This document shows positions 1 to 11,326 of a DNA stretch of 64,000 nt, piece by piece (within the stretch, counting starts at the first letter, position 1; the number at the start of each line of letters is the position of its first letter). Position numbers and translations under genes: made by a program. This stretch comes from Pseudoteredinibacter isoporae (GTDB lineage: Bacteria; Pseudomonadota; Gammaproteobacteria; Pseudomonadales; Cellvibrionaceae): positions 1,975,010 through 2,039,009 of the forward strand of contig NZ_JAAONY010000001.1 of NCBI RefSeq assembly GCF_011602085.1, given 5' to 3'. Under the pieces are notes generated by a model that saw only the letters and a list, made by a program, of their open reading frames with translations, searched no databases and was not told the origin of the DNA.

Positions 1-2174
<2,174 letters not shown>

Positions 2175-2206
2175 CGAGCCTGAAAACTTATTCGTTTAAA
2201 ACTTGA

Positions 2207-3526
<1,320 letters not shown>

Positions 3527-3553
3527 GCGTAAAGTTCTATTTTCGCTCTTCAT

Positions 3554-3590
3554 CGGCCAGCTCGCATACGCGGGCTGGCCGATTGTGTTT
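3554..3590 (+). terminator. Stem-loop after eno
   Basis: Bases 3554-3565 pair with 3570-3581 (12 bp, one G-U pair) around an ATAC loop. A modest T-rich stretch follows (TTGTGTTTT). This fits an intrinsic terminator or mRNA 3' end for the pyrG-kdsA-eno transcript; the U-tract is interrupted, so some read-through into ftsB is possible. Confidence 0.65.
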
Positions 3591-3683
3591 TACGGCTATT
3601 CACAGTTTGCACAAAACTGTTTACCCTTACTGCCAATAAACGGTTCTCTAATACGCCTTTGAACACCATCAGGTACCCCGATT

Positions 3684-3974
3684 GTGAATGCCATTAAATG
3701 GATAAGCCTACTGCTACTGCTGCTCTTGCTTGGGTTGCAGTATCGCCTGTGGGTGGGCGAAGGAAGCCTGGCGCACATCGATCGTCTGGAGCGTGAACTC
3801 GAACAGCAGGAACAGACCAATGAGCGCCTGAAACAACGCAATAAGTTGTTGGAAATTGAGGTGGAAGCGCTGCGCAAAGGCAATGAAGCCATCGAGGAAA
3901 AGGCCCGCCGGGATATGGGAATGATCAAGGAAGGGGAGACTTTCTATATGGTTGTGGAGCCCAAGGATTCATGA
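3684..3974 (+). CDS. ftsB: Cell division protein FtsB
   Basis: FtsB is a small bitopic inner membrane protein that joins FtsL and FtsQ in the divisome. The 96-residue product (GTG start) has a short cytoplasmic stub, one membrane segment at about residues 6-20 rich in leucine, then a coiled coil from about 29 to 70 rich in Glu/Gln/Arg with heptad leucines. Length is slightly under the E. coli protein (about 103). The position between eno and ispD is the classical one. The stop overlaps the ispD start (ATGA), indicating translational coupling. Confidence 0.93.
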   Translation: MNAIKWISLLLLLLLLGLQYRLWVGEGSLAHIDRLERELEQQEQTNERLKQRNKLLEIEVEALRKGNEAIEEKARRDMGMIKEGETFYMVVEPKDS

Positions 3975-4675
3975 GTGTGCGTTACTGGGCGGTGGTTCCC
4001 GCCGCTGGCATTGGCTCGCGTATGGCCAGTGATCGTCCCAAGCAGTACCTGCCCCTGCAACATAAAACCGTTATTGAACATTCCCTGCAGCATTTGCTTA
4101 GCCATGAGCGAATTGAAGCAGTGTATATCCCATTGGCTGAGCACGATGGATATTGGCCTGATCTGAGAATCAGCAGGCACCCCAAAATTAAGACCTTGTT
4201 GGGCGGCAAAGAACGAGCGGATTCCGTCTTGAATACGTTGACTGCGATGGCGGATGTTGCTGGTGATCAGGATTGGGTATTGGTGCACGATGCTGCGCGC
4301 CCCTGCCTGCGAAAACAAAGCGTTCACCTGTTGCTTGATACACTGAGTGGTGAAAGCCGTGGTGGCATACTTGCTAACCCGGTTAACGACACCATTAAAA
4401 AAGTGGCGAATGAAGACGAGATTCTCGAAACCGTTGATCGCCAGCAATTGTGGCAAGCGCAGACGCCTCAAATGTTTCGCTTCGGCTTACTGCGTGACAG
4501 TTTGCAGCGTGCGCTAGCCGCAGGTGTAAACATTACCGATGAAGCCAGTGCCGTCGAATGGGCTGGGCATTCAGCGAAAGTAGTTTGCGGGCCGAGTGAC
4601 AACATTAAAATTACCCGCGCTGAAGATTTGCCTTTGGCGGAATTTATTTTGAGCCGTCAGAACGAATCTTGTTGA
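3971..4675 (+). CDS. ispD: 2-C-methyl-D-erythritol 4-phosphate cytidylyltransferase
   Basis: IspD transfers CMP from CTP to methylerythritol phosphate, the third step of the non-mevalonate isoprenoid pathway. The 234-residue protein opens with the nucleotide-binding loop VVPAAGIGSRM and continues PKQYLPL; VHDAARPC and NDTIKKV are further family signatures. The start codon overlaps the ftsB stop by 4 bases. ispF follows 36 bases later, so two consecutive-branch enzymes of the same pathway are encoded together. Confidence 0.97.
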   Translation: MSVRYWAVVPAAGIGSRMASDRPKQYLPLQHKTVIEHSLQHLLSHERIEAVYIPLAEHDGYWPDLRISRHPKIKTLLGGKERADSVLNTLTAMADVAGDQDWVLVHDAARPCLRKQSVHLLLDTLSGESRGGILANPVNDTIKKVANEDEILETVDRQQLWQAQTPQMFRFGLLRDSLQRALAAGVNITDEASAVEWAGHSAKVVCGPSDNIKITRAEDLPLAEFILSRQNESC

Positions 4676-4711
4676 ACAAGGTGTTCCTGACCAATTAAAA
4701 GAGGAGCCGGA

Positions 4712-5218
4712 GTGGCGACAGCAATCCGAGTCGGACAAGGTTACGATGTCCATGCCTTTGAAGACAGCGAGCCGTTCAAAAACCATATTGTCATTGGCGG
4801 TGTTCGCATCGATTACCAACGGGGTTTGAAGGCCCATTCCGATGGCGATGTGCTATTGCATGCACTTTGCGACGCGCTTCTGGGTGCTGCCGGGCTGGGT
4901 GATATCGGAAAGCACTTCCCAGATACCGACGCACAATACAAAGGCATTGATAGTCGTGAGTTGTTGCGTTTGGTGATTCGTAAACTGTCGGATTTGAACT
5001 ACCAACTGGTCAATGCCGATTTGACCATCGTGGCGCAAGCGCCCAAGATGGCCCCTCATATTCCAGCCATGTGTGAACATATCAGTACCGATTGTGTCTG
5101 CGATCTTGACGCCATTAATGTTAAGGCGACGACCACCGAAAAGCTGGGGTTTGCCGGCCGTAAGGAAGGTATCGCTGCTTATGCCACAGTGCTCATTGAA
5201 AAAGGTACTGAGGTATAA
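4712..5218 (+). CDS. ispF: 2-C-methyl-D-erythritol 2,4-cyclodiphosphate synthase
   Basis: IspF cyclises CDP-methylerythritol phosphate with release of CMP, a homotrimeric zinc enzyme of the MEP pathway. The motif [11 protein letters not shown] near the N-terminus supplies the Asp and His zinc ligands and [10 protein letters not shown] supplies the second conserved block. The GTG start at 4712 is preceded by GAGGAG at a normal distance. Length (168 residues) is typical, with a short extra N-terminal tail. Confidence 0.97.
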   Translation: MATAIRVGQGYDVHAFEDSEPFKNHIVIGGVRIDYQRGLKAHSDGDVLLHALCDALLGAAGLGDIGKHFPDTDAQYKGIDSRELLRLVIRKLSDLNYQLVNADLTIVAQAPKMAPHIPAMCEHISTDCVCDLDAINVKATTTEKLGFAGRKEGIAAYATVLIEKGTEV

Positions 5219-5222
5219 AAAC

Positions 5223-6194
5223 GTGACCGAACTGAATTTAAATTTTTCCTATGCCTATGGGGAACCCCTGGGTAATGCCGGTTTCCGTTGTGAGTACAGT
5301 GACTTCCAGGTTTATGAGCAGCTACCCAAGGCACCGGAAGGCGAGGGCGAGCACGTCTATTTATATGTTCGTAAAACCAATAACAATACCGCCTGGATAG
5401 CCAAGCAGCTCGCCAAAGCCGCCGGTATCCAAAATATGGATGTCGGTTACGCGGGGCTGAAAGATCGCCGCGCTGTAACGGAGCAGTGGTTCAGCCTGTA
5501 CATGCCAAAGGGCAGCGAGCCCAATTGGCAGCAATTGGATATTCAAGGGGCCGAGGTGTTAACGGTCAGTCGGGGCCGCAGTAAATTGCGCCGGGGTGAT
5601 CATGCGGATAATCGCTTTGTGATTCGCTTGCGCAACCCGAGCGCGCGTGTTGAGGACCTGGAAGCTCGCTTGAAATTATTGAGCCAGGGCGTACCGAATT
5701 ATTTTGGCGAGCAACGCTTCGGGGCGGACGGTGGCAATTTACAGCGTGCCTCCCAATGGTTTGACGAAGGTGTGAGTATCCGCAACCGCCAGCAGAAGAA
5801 ATTCATTGTGTCCGCCGCTCGTTCCTACCTCTTTAATCGTGTGTTAAGCGAGCGGGTTCAAAATCACAGCTGGCAGATGACCTTGGAAGGTGAGTGCTTA
5901 CTGGAGGGTAAAGCCTCTGGCCCGATGTGGGGGCGGGGACGATTGGAATCGACCGCTGAGGTACTGGCTTTGGAAGAGCGCGTGCTGGCCCCTATGAGCA
6001 ATTGGTGTGAACGACTGGAGCACCTGGGCTTGCGGCAGGACCGACGTGCTCTGGCCATGCAAGCCATGGATCTCAGTTGGCAGTGGCTGGAGGGCGACCT
6101 TGAGCTGCAGTTTAGGCTTCCGCCGGGGGCTTACGCCACCTCATTGCTGCGGGAATTATGTCATTTGGAGCAGCCCGAAATAGTCGAAGAGTAG
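5223..6194 (+). CDS. truD: tRNA pseudouridine(13) synthase TruD
   Basis: TruD converts uridine 13 of tRNA-Glu to pseudouridine. The catalytic block GYAGLKDRRAVTEQWFS with its active-site Asp is seen around residues 76-92, and NYFGEQRFG occurs in the second half. The frame extends upstream into ispF, but the GTG at 5223, 4 bases after the ispF stop and preceded by a GAGG-like element inside ispF, gives the family N-terminus; the product is 323 residues, a little shorter than E. coli (349). surE, which normally follows, is missing here. Confidence 0.93.
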   Translation: MTELNLNFSYAYGEPLGNAGFRCEYSDFQVYEQLPKAPEGEGEHVYLYVRKTNNNTAWIAKQLAKAAGIQNMDVGYAGLKDRRAVTEQWFSLYMPKGSEPNWQQLDIQGAEVLTVSRGRSKLRRGDHADNRFVIRLRNPSARVEDLEARLKLLSQGVPNYFGEQRFGADGGNLQRASQWFDEGVSIRNRQQKKFIVSAARSYLFNRVLSERVQNHSWQMTLEGECLLEGKASGPMWGRGRLESTAEVLALEERVLAPMSNWCERLEHLGLRQDRRALAMQAMDLSWQWLEGDLELQFRLPPGAYATSLLRELCHLEQPEIVEE

Positions 6195-6300
6195 GGCAAC
6201 TATGGTATATTGCGGGGTTTAGCCGCCAGTACCTGCCGGGTGATTGATATAAGTCTCGGCGATTGATGTGAGCGGCGAGTGTGTTGAATAAGGACAGTGT

Positions 6301-6975
6301 GTGAACCAGAATTTACTGCAAGGCTTGGGGATGACCTCCCAGCGTACCCGAGAGCGCTTGGTGCAAAGACTGATGGACCAGGGCGTTTCCAATTGGGAAG
6401 TGTTGGATGTAATGCGTAACACCCCGCGCCATATCTTTCTGGATGAAGCGCTCTCACACCGCGCCTATGAAGATACGGCTCTACCGATTGGTTTCGGACA
6501 AACCCTGTCTCAGCCTTATATTGTTGCCCGCATGACCGAAATTCTGCTTGGTGCCGCTGGCAGCCTTGATAAGGTTCTTGAAGTGGGAACGGGCTCGGGT
6601 TTTCAAACCAGTGTGCTGGCTCAACTGGTCAAACAGGTTTACAGCGTCGAGCGTATTAAGCCCCTGCAGGACAAAGCCAAGCAACGCTTGCGTGATCTGG
6701 GCTTGCGTAATGTGCGTTTCAAGCATTCTGACGGCGGCTTTGGCTGGCCGGAGGTCGGTCCATTCAATGCCATTCTCAGCGCAGCCGCACCTCAAATAAT
6801 GCCCAAAGAGCTTCTGGCTCAGTTGGCCCCTAATGGTGTCTTGGTGATTCCTATCGGCGGCGACAAGCAGGAGCTGCATCTGGTGATGCGCGATGGCGAC
6901 AGCGAGAATTTCATTACCCAGGTACTCGAACCTGTTAAGTTTGTACCCCTGAAGTCAGGAACGATCGATGCCTGA
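6301..6975 (+). CDS. pcm: Protein-L-isoaspartate O-methyltransferase
   Basis: Pcm methylates isoaspartyl residues that form in ageing proteins, starting their repair, and uses S-adenosylmethionine. The motif [12 protein letters not shown] is the SAM-binding loop, preceded by the family block [18 protein letters not shown]. Two starts are possible: GTG 6301 with AAGGA upstream (224 residues), or ATG 6331, whose product begins [10 protein letters not shown] as in Pseudomonas homologues. The 3' end overlaps the next gene by 8 bases. In Pseudomonas pcm is preceded by surE; here it follows truD directly. Confidence 0.93.
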   Translation: MNQNLLQGLGMTSQRTRERLVQRLMDQGVSNWEVLDVMRNTPRHIFLDEALSHRAYEDTALPIGFGQTLSQPYIVARMTEILLGAAGSLDKVLEVGTGSGFQTSVLAQLVKQVYSVERIKPLQDKAKQRLRDLGLRNVRFKHSDGGFGWPEVGPFNAILSAAAPQIMPKELLAQLAPNGVLVIPIGGDKQELHLVMRDGDSENFITQVLEPVKFVPLKSGTIDA

Positions 6976-7921
6976 GTTCGGCAACCGACGCAGTGCCAAG
7001 CAGTATGCGGGCCTGGTTGCCAAAGGGATGGCGATGGGAGCGGCCGATGTGGTTCCCGGTGTTTCCGGTGGTACCGTGGCTTTTATCAGTGGGATTTACA
7101 CCGAGTTAATTGATTCCCTGCGTTCCATCAAACCCGGTTTGGTGATGACGTTATTTCGCCAGGGGCCTCTGGCGGTCTGGCGGGAAGTGAATGGCCCGTT
7201 CCTGGCCGCTGTATTCGGCGGTATCTTTCTTAGTGTCTTTTCCCTGGCGAAGCTGATCAGTGCGGCATTGACCCAATATCCAATCTTTATTTGGTCGTTT
7301 TTCTTTGGTTTGATTCTCGCGTCGGCGATTTTACTGTGGCGGCAGATATCCGAGCACAGTCTGGCGACAATGACTGCGCTTGTCTTAGGCGCTATCGCGG
7401 CTTATTCGGTGTCAAAACTGGGGGTGAATGAGCTGGAAGTTTCACCGCTGGTATTATTTGGCGGCGGGGCACTGGCCATCTGCGCGATGATACTGCCGGG
7501 TATTTCCGGTGGTTTTATTTTGCTGATGCTGGGTCTGTATCAGCCGGTGATTGATGCCATCAAGAACTTTGAAATTCTCAATCTCCTCTATGTTGCCGCT
7601 GGAGCTGGAATAGGCCTTGTCGCCTTTTCCCACGTATTGTCATTTCTGTTACATCGTTTTCGGGCGCTTACTATGGCCAGCCTGACCGGTTTCCTGTTCG
7701 GATCATTAAACTTAATCTGGCCCTGGAAGCACGTCATCAGCTCGCGAATCAACAGCAAAGGGATTGAGGTGCCACTGCTTCAGGAGAATGTGTTGCCGAG
7801 TCAATTTGAAACGCTGACAGGCATGTCATCACATTCCTTATTGGCGAGTTGTTTTTGCGCCGCTGGCTTGCTCTTAGTGATACTTTTGGAGAAATGGGGG
7901 CAGAAAGAGCAAAATTCCTGA
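6968..7921 (+). CDS. DUF368 (PopT-type undecaprenyl phosphate translocase)
   Basis: This is a 317-residue polytopic membrane protein of the DUF368 family, members of which have been shown to flip undecaprenyl phosphate back across the cytoplasmic membrane for reuse in wall and envelope synthesis. Two related loops, [11 protein letters not shown] near residue 32 and [10 protein letters not shown] near residue 178, form the internal duplication typical of the family, and there are about eight to nine hydrophobic segments. It overlaps pcm by 8 bases and precedes nlpD, so an envelope role fits. The transport assignment is from the family, not from this sequence. Confidence 0.85.
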   Translation: MPEFGNRRSAKQYAGLVAKGMAMGAADVVPGVSGGTVAFISGIYTELIDSLRSIKPGLVMTLFRQGPLAVWREVNGPFLAAVFGGIFLSVFSLAKLISAALTQYPIFIWSFFFGLILASAILLWRQISEHSLATMTALVLGAIAAYSVSKLGVNELEVSPLVLFGGGALAICAMILPGISGGFILLMLGLYQPVIDAIKNFEILNLLYVAAGAGIGLVAFSHVLSFLLHRFRALTMASLTGFLFGSLNLIWPWKHVISSRINSKGIEVPLLQENVLPSQFETLTGMSSHSLLASCFCAAGLLLVILLEKWGQKEQNS

Positions 7922-8120
7922 TCGAGAAAACGATCACCAAAAACGTTGTATCTCGGAAAAACGACTTTAGTTCCTGAATTTAACGACTTTTACTAGGGTG
8001 TTTTTAGATTGTTTTGTTATTGATTCATCTGTTTAATCACAGAAAATCATAATAATTTGCTAGAGTTCTGATAGTTGCAGTGACTTAAATCACAACTTTA
8101 GTATGAACTGGGGGAGAGCC

Positions 8121-8957
8121 ATGAAGTTAGGGCTGTTCAATATATTGATCACTCTGCTTTTGCTTGCCTGCTCAACAGGCGGGCATATTGCCCCTATTCA
8201 AGAAAGAAAACAACCACCCAGTCAAAAAATTGCCCATCATGTGGTCAGCAAGGGAGAAACCCTTTATGCGATCGCCTGGCGCTACGGACTGGACGTCAAA
8301 ACCATAGCTCAACGCAACGGTTTATCAAGCCCTTACACCATTTTCCCCGGTCAAAAGCTATCACTTTGGACAAGTAAACCGCGCTCCAAGCCGCCTCGCA
8401 AGGTCGCGAAATCAAATAAGAGTTCCCCAAAAACTGTTCCAAAATCCAGCAGCAGTAAACCTAAAAAACCGAAGGTGAAAACTAAAGCGGCGCCCAAGGT
8501 TGCTTCAGGCGCCACGAGTAAGCCGCGTTCAAAAACAAAAACACGAGCTCCGTCCAACAAGAAAAGCAAGACTCAGAAGCAAGCGGGGATTTCCTGGCGC
8601 TGGCCAGCTAAGGGGCGCTTACTCGCGCGCTTCAGCGGGCCAAACGGGCTAAACAAGGGTATTGATATTGCCGGGAATTTGGGAGAGCCTGTTGTCTCTG
8701 CCGCCGCTGGACGCGTAGTTTACGCGGGCAATGGATTGCGGGGTTATGGCTTGTTATTGATCATCAAACACAATGAACAATACCTTAGTGCCTACGCCCA
8801 CAATAATAAATTGCGAGTGAAGGAAGGCGATATTGTTAAAGGCGGGCAGAGAATTGCCGACATAGGATCAAGTGGTGCTAATCGAATGAAGTTGCACTTC
8901 GAGATTCGAAAAAACGGCAAATCGGTCAACCCTTTAAGTTACTTACCAAAACGCTAA
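8121..8957 (+). CDS. nlpD: Lipoprotein NlpD, LysM and M23 domains
   Basis: NlpD is an outer-membrane lipoprotein that activates the septal amidase AmiC. The ATG at 8121 has GGGGGAG upstream and gives a lipoprotein signal ending in LLLAC (lipobox), so it is preferred to the ATG at 8103. A LysM domain at about residues 38-82 binds peptidoglycan, then a Lys/Pro/Ser-rich linker of about 75 residues, then an M23 domain at about 165-275. The M23 zinc site is degenerate: the first His of the HxxxD motif is Asn (NKGID) and HxH reads KLH, as expected for a non-catalytic NlpD. rpoS follows 143 bases later; its main promoter usually lies within nlpD. Confidence 0.93.
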   Translation: MKLGLFNILITLLLLACSTGGHIAPIQERKQPPSQKIAHHVVSKGETLYAIAWRYGLDVKTIAQRNGLSSPYTIFPGQKLSLWTSKPRSKPPRKVAKSNKSSPKTVPKSSSSKPKKPKVKTKAAPKVASGATSKPRSKTKTRAPSNKKSKTQKQAGISWRWPAKGRLLARFSGPNGLNKGIDIAGNLGEPVVSAAAGRVVYAGNGLRGYGLLLIIKHNEQYLSAYAHNNKLRVKEGDIVKGGQRIADIGSSGANRMKLHFEIRKNGKSVNPLSYLPKR

Positions 8958-9100
8958 TTGGGTTGATGTGGAGAGTTAAGACCAGCGTTGCCGAATAAAC
9001 ACCACAGGCACTGCTAGCGGCCCAGGGAGGGCGCATGCGAGTCTTAGGTGTGGAGCCAGATTCCACAAACACTAATTTGAAATAAGGTACAGGTATCGAC

Positions 9101-10054
9101 ATGGCAGTCCAGAATCAAGAATCACATGTTGGTAAAGCAGAGTCGGATCCTATTGTAAAGTCAGATGGCGGTGAGGCCTTAACCACCCTTCCACCAGATG
9201 AACGCGACAACAAGTCTTTTGATGCTACCCAGTTGTATCTCAATGAGATTGGTTTCTCCCCCCTGCTCAGTGCAGAAGAAGAAGTTTACTTCTCACGTTT
9301 GGCGCTGAAGGGCGATGAGGCAGCGCGTAAGCGCATGATCGAAAGTAATTTACGCTTGGTAGTGAAGATTGCCCGTCGCTACGTAAGCCGTGGCCTGGCG
9401 TTGCTGGATTTGATCGAAGAAGGCAACTTGGGCCTGATTCGAGCGGTTGAAAAGTTTGATCCGGAACGCGGTTTCCGCTTCTCCACTTACGCGACCTGGT
9501 GGATCCGTCAAACCATCGAACGTGCCATTATGAATCAGACGCGAACCATTCGCTTGCCGATTCATGTGGTGAAAGAATTGAATGTCTACTTGCGTGCAGC
9601 ACGTGAATTGACACAGAAACTCGACCACGAGCCGAGCCCGGAAGAAATCGCTAAGCTGCTGGACAAACCCGTGGCCGATGTTGAAAAGATGCTGGGCTTG
9701 AACGAACGTGTGACATCCATCGATAACCCGGTGGGGCCGAGTTCCGAGAAAACCCTATCGGAAACCATTCCTGATCAGCACGTTTCCGATCCTTCCATGT
9801 TGTTGCAAAACAGTGATTTGCATCAGAACCTGGATTCCTGGCTGGATGAATTAACCGAGAAGCAGCGAGAGGTGGTTGCGCGTCGCTTTGGTCTGCGCGG
9901 TCATGAGACCAGCACGCTGGAAGAAGTCGGGCGAGAAATTGGTTTGACCCGTGAGCGTGTTCGTCAGATCCAGGTAGAAGCTCTAAAACGCCTGCGTGGT
10001 ATTTTGGAGCAGCAGGGTCTGAATTCGGAAGCGTTGTTTGGCTCTCTTGGCTGA
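9101..10054 (+). CDS. rpoS: RNA polymerase sigma factor RpoS
   Basis: RpoS is the stationary-phase and general stress sigma factor. The 317-residue protein shows region 1.2 ([16 protein letters not shown]), region 2 with [30 protein letters not shown], region 3, and region 4 with [27 protein letters not shown]. Length and the position after nlpD separate it from RpoD and RpoH. An intrinsic terminator follows the stop. Confidence 0.97.
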   Translation: MAVQNQESHVGKAESDPIVKSDGGEALTTLPPDERDNKSFDATQLYLNEIGFSPLLSAEEEVYFSRLALKGDEAARKRMIESNLRLVVKIARRYVSRGLALLDLIEEGNLGLIRAVEKFDPERGFRFSTYATWWIRQTIERAIMNQTRTIRLPIHVVKELNVYLRAARELTQKLDHEPSPEEIAKLLDKPVADVEKMLGLNERVTSIDNPVGPSSEKTLSETIPDQHVSDPSMLLQNSDLHQNLDSWLDELTEKQREVVARRFGLRGHETSTLEEVGREIGLTRERVRQIQVEALKRLRGILEQQGLNSEALFGSLG

Positions 10055-10079
10055 ACCGTTACACGAAAGCTCCTGGGTT

Positions 10080-10107
10080 AAAAAGCCGCTTTTATAGCGG
10101 CTTTTTT
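10080..10107 (+). terminator. Intrinsic terminator of rpoS
   Basis: AAAGCCGCT pairs with AGCGGCTTT around TTTAT, followed by a T run. This is a standard rho-independent terminator 25 bases after the rpoS stop. Confidence 0.9.
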
Positions 10108-10153
10108 ATGGGCATTAATTAAGTGAAGAGCAGGGGTGGGCGGATTTGAATCA

Positions 10154-10185
10154 CCAGGTTTCCAGGTTTCCAGGTTTCTAGGTTC
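10154..10185. repeat. Octanucleotide tandem repeat CCAGGTTT
   Basis: Three perfect copies of CCAGGTTT are followed by one degenerate copy (CTAGGTTC). The array sits between the rpoS terminator and the 3' end of the phosphatase gene, outside any coding region. It may be simple replication slippage. Confidence 0.8.
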
Positions 10186-10219
10186 CTGGCTTGGGATGGA
10201 AACTCCGCAGGCTGGTGAG

Positions 10220-10759
10220 TTACAGCACGAGGCTTTCGTCTTCAGCACCGGGGCTTATCAAGCGAATGGATTTGCCCTCGGTTTCAAATTCCCAGATGGA
10301 ACAATAATCGGGTCGGCATTGCATAACGTGATCGTCTTTACGGGCGGCCGCGACCACCGCATTAATCACCACAAAATGACAGAAAATAATACCGTCTGAT
10401 TGTTGGTAGAGTGCATCCAGAATGCCCCCTCTCCAGGCGTTTACCTGAGCTTCCTGCTCTGACCAGTTCTGCTTGAAAATCTGCCTCAACCAGCCGCCAC
10501 GGTCCGCCAGACTGCGGTCGCCAGACGGAATCTCCGTGAAGCGAGAATCGATATCTATTTGAGTACCGGGCATGGCAATGCGGGCGGTTTCGCTGGCGCG
10601 TGCCTTGGGGCTGCTGAGGACAGAAAAGTTCGTATAGGGTGACAGAGCAGTCTGGATACTGGCCGCCTGATTCTGCCCGAGTTCACTCAGGCCCGGGTCG
10701 GTTTCTTCTCCCCAGTTGGCAGCGGCTTGTCCATGGCGAACTAATAAAATCTTACTCAT
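10220..10759 (-). CDS. Histidine phosphatase family protein (SixA/PGM type)
   Basis: The 179-residue protein begins MSKILLVRHGQ, the RHG motif holding the phosphorylated His of the histidine phosphatase superfamily. A conserved Glu lies in FTEIPSG and the second catalytic His is in IIFCHFVV. Substrate cannot be told from sequence; members hydrolyse small phosphoesters, phosphosugars or phosphohistidine. The start codon comes directly after the U-tract side of a terminator hairpin, with no Shine-Dalgarno sequence. An ATG 6 bases upstream (10765) is an alternative start. Confidence 0.85.
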   Translation of the reverse strand: MSKILLVRHGQAAANWGEETDPGLSELGQNQAASIQTALSPYTNFSVLSSPKARASETARIAMPGTQIDIDSRFTEIPSGDRSLADRGGWLRQIFKQNWSEQEAQVNAWRGGILDALYQQSDGIIFCHFVVINAVVAAARKDDHVMQCRPDYCSIWEFETEGKSIRLISPGAEDESLVL

Positions 10760-10765
10760 AGGCAT

Positions 10766-10803
10766 AAAAAAAGGGCCGGAACCGCTGGGGTTCTGGCCCT
10801 TTT
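10766..10803 (-). terminator. Terminator between fdxA and phosphatase gene
   Basis: GGGCCGGAACC (10773-10783) pairs with GGTTCTGGCCC (10789-10799). On the - strand the hairpin is followed by seven U residues and then the phosphatase start codon. It ends fdxA transcription; the + strand side also carries a short T run, so it may work both ways. Confidence 0.88.
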
Positions 10804-10813
10804 ATAGAATCTC

Positions 10814-11137
10814 TTAACGTTCGAGATACTGCAGTTTGTTTTCTACGCCGTCCCACTCTTCGGCATCGGCTGGGGCGTCTTTCTTCTCGGTAATGTTGGG
10901 CCAGACCTCGGCCAACTCCGCGTTCAGCTCAACGTATACCTCTTGCCCCTCGGGTACTTCATCTTCCGAGAAGATGGCGTCTACAGGACATTCGGGTTCA
11001 CACAGGGCGCAATCAATGCACTCGTCGGGGTGAATGACCAAAAAGTTTGGGCCTTCATAGAAACAGTCTACCGGGCAGACCTCAACGCAATCTGTGTGCT
11101 TACACTTCACACAGTTGTCGGCAACGATAAATGTCAT
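10814..11137 (-). CDS. fdxA: Seven-iron ferredoxin FdxA
   Basis: A 107-residue ferredoxin carrying one [3Fe-4S] and one [4Fe-4S] cluster; it transfers electrons in the cytosol. The cysteine pattern is visible in two blocks, [17 protein letters not shown] at the N-terminus and [12 protein letters not shown] around residues 40-51. Members of this family commonly lie next to mutS in Pseudomonas and relatives, as here. A terminator follows immediately. Confidence 0.95.
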   Translation of the reverse strand: MTFIVADNCVKCKHTDCVEVCPVDCFYEGPNFLVIHPDECIDCALCEPECPVDAIFSEDEVPEGQEVYVELNAELAEVWPNITEKKDAPADAEEWDGVENKLQYLER

Positions 11138-11326
11138 GCTAGCTCCTTAATTATGCTTAGGCTAATCCGGCTCTTGTCGGCCTTTTTACAAATCGGCGCG
11201 CATTTTAGCAGTATTTTGTGCCGCTTTGTTGGTTCAATTCGGTCTAATTATAGACACATTTGATCTACTTGATTCAGAACAGTACAAAATTTAGCGAACT
11301 AAGAATCACTTAGATTTACGGGGCGT

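Noticed and set aside
5073..5222. Extended truD N-terminus inside ispF
   Set aside because: The extra 50 residues are an ispF shadow; GTG 5223 gives the family N-terminus and lies right after the ispF stop.
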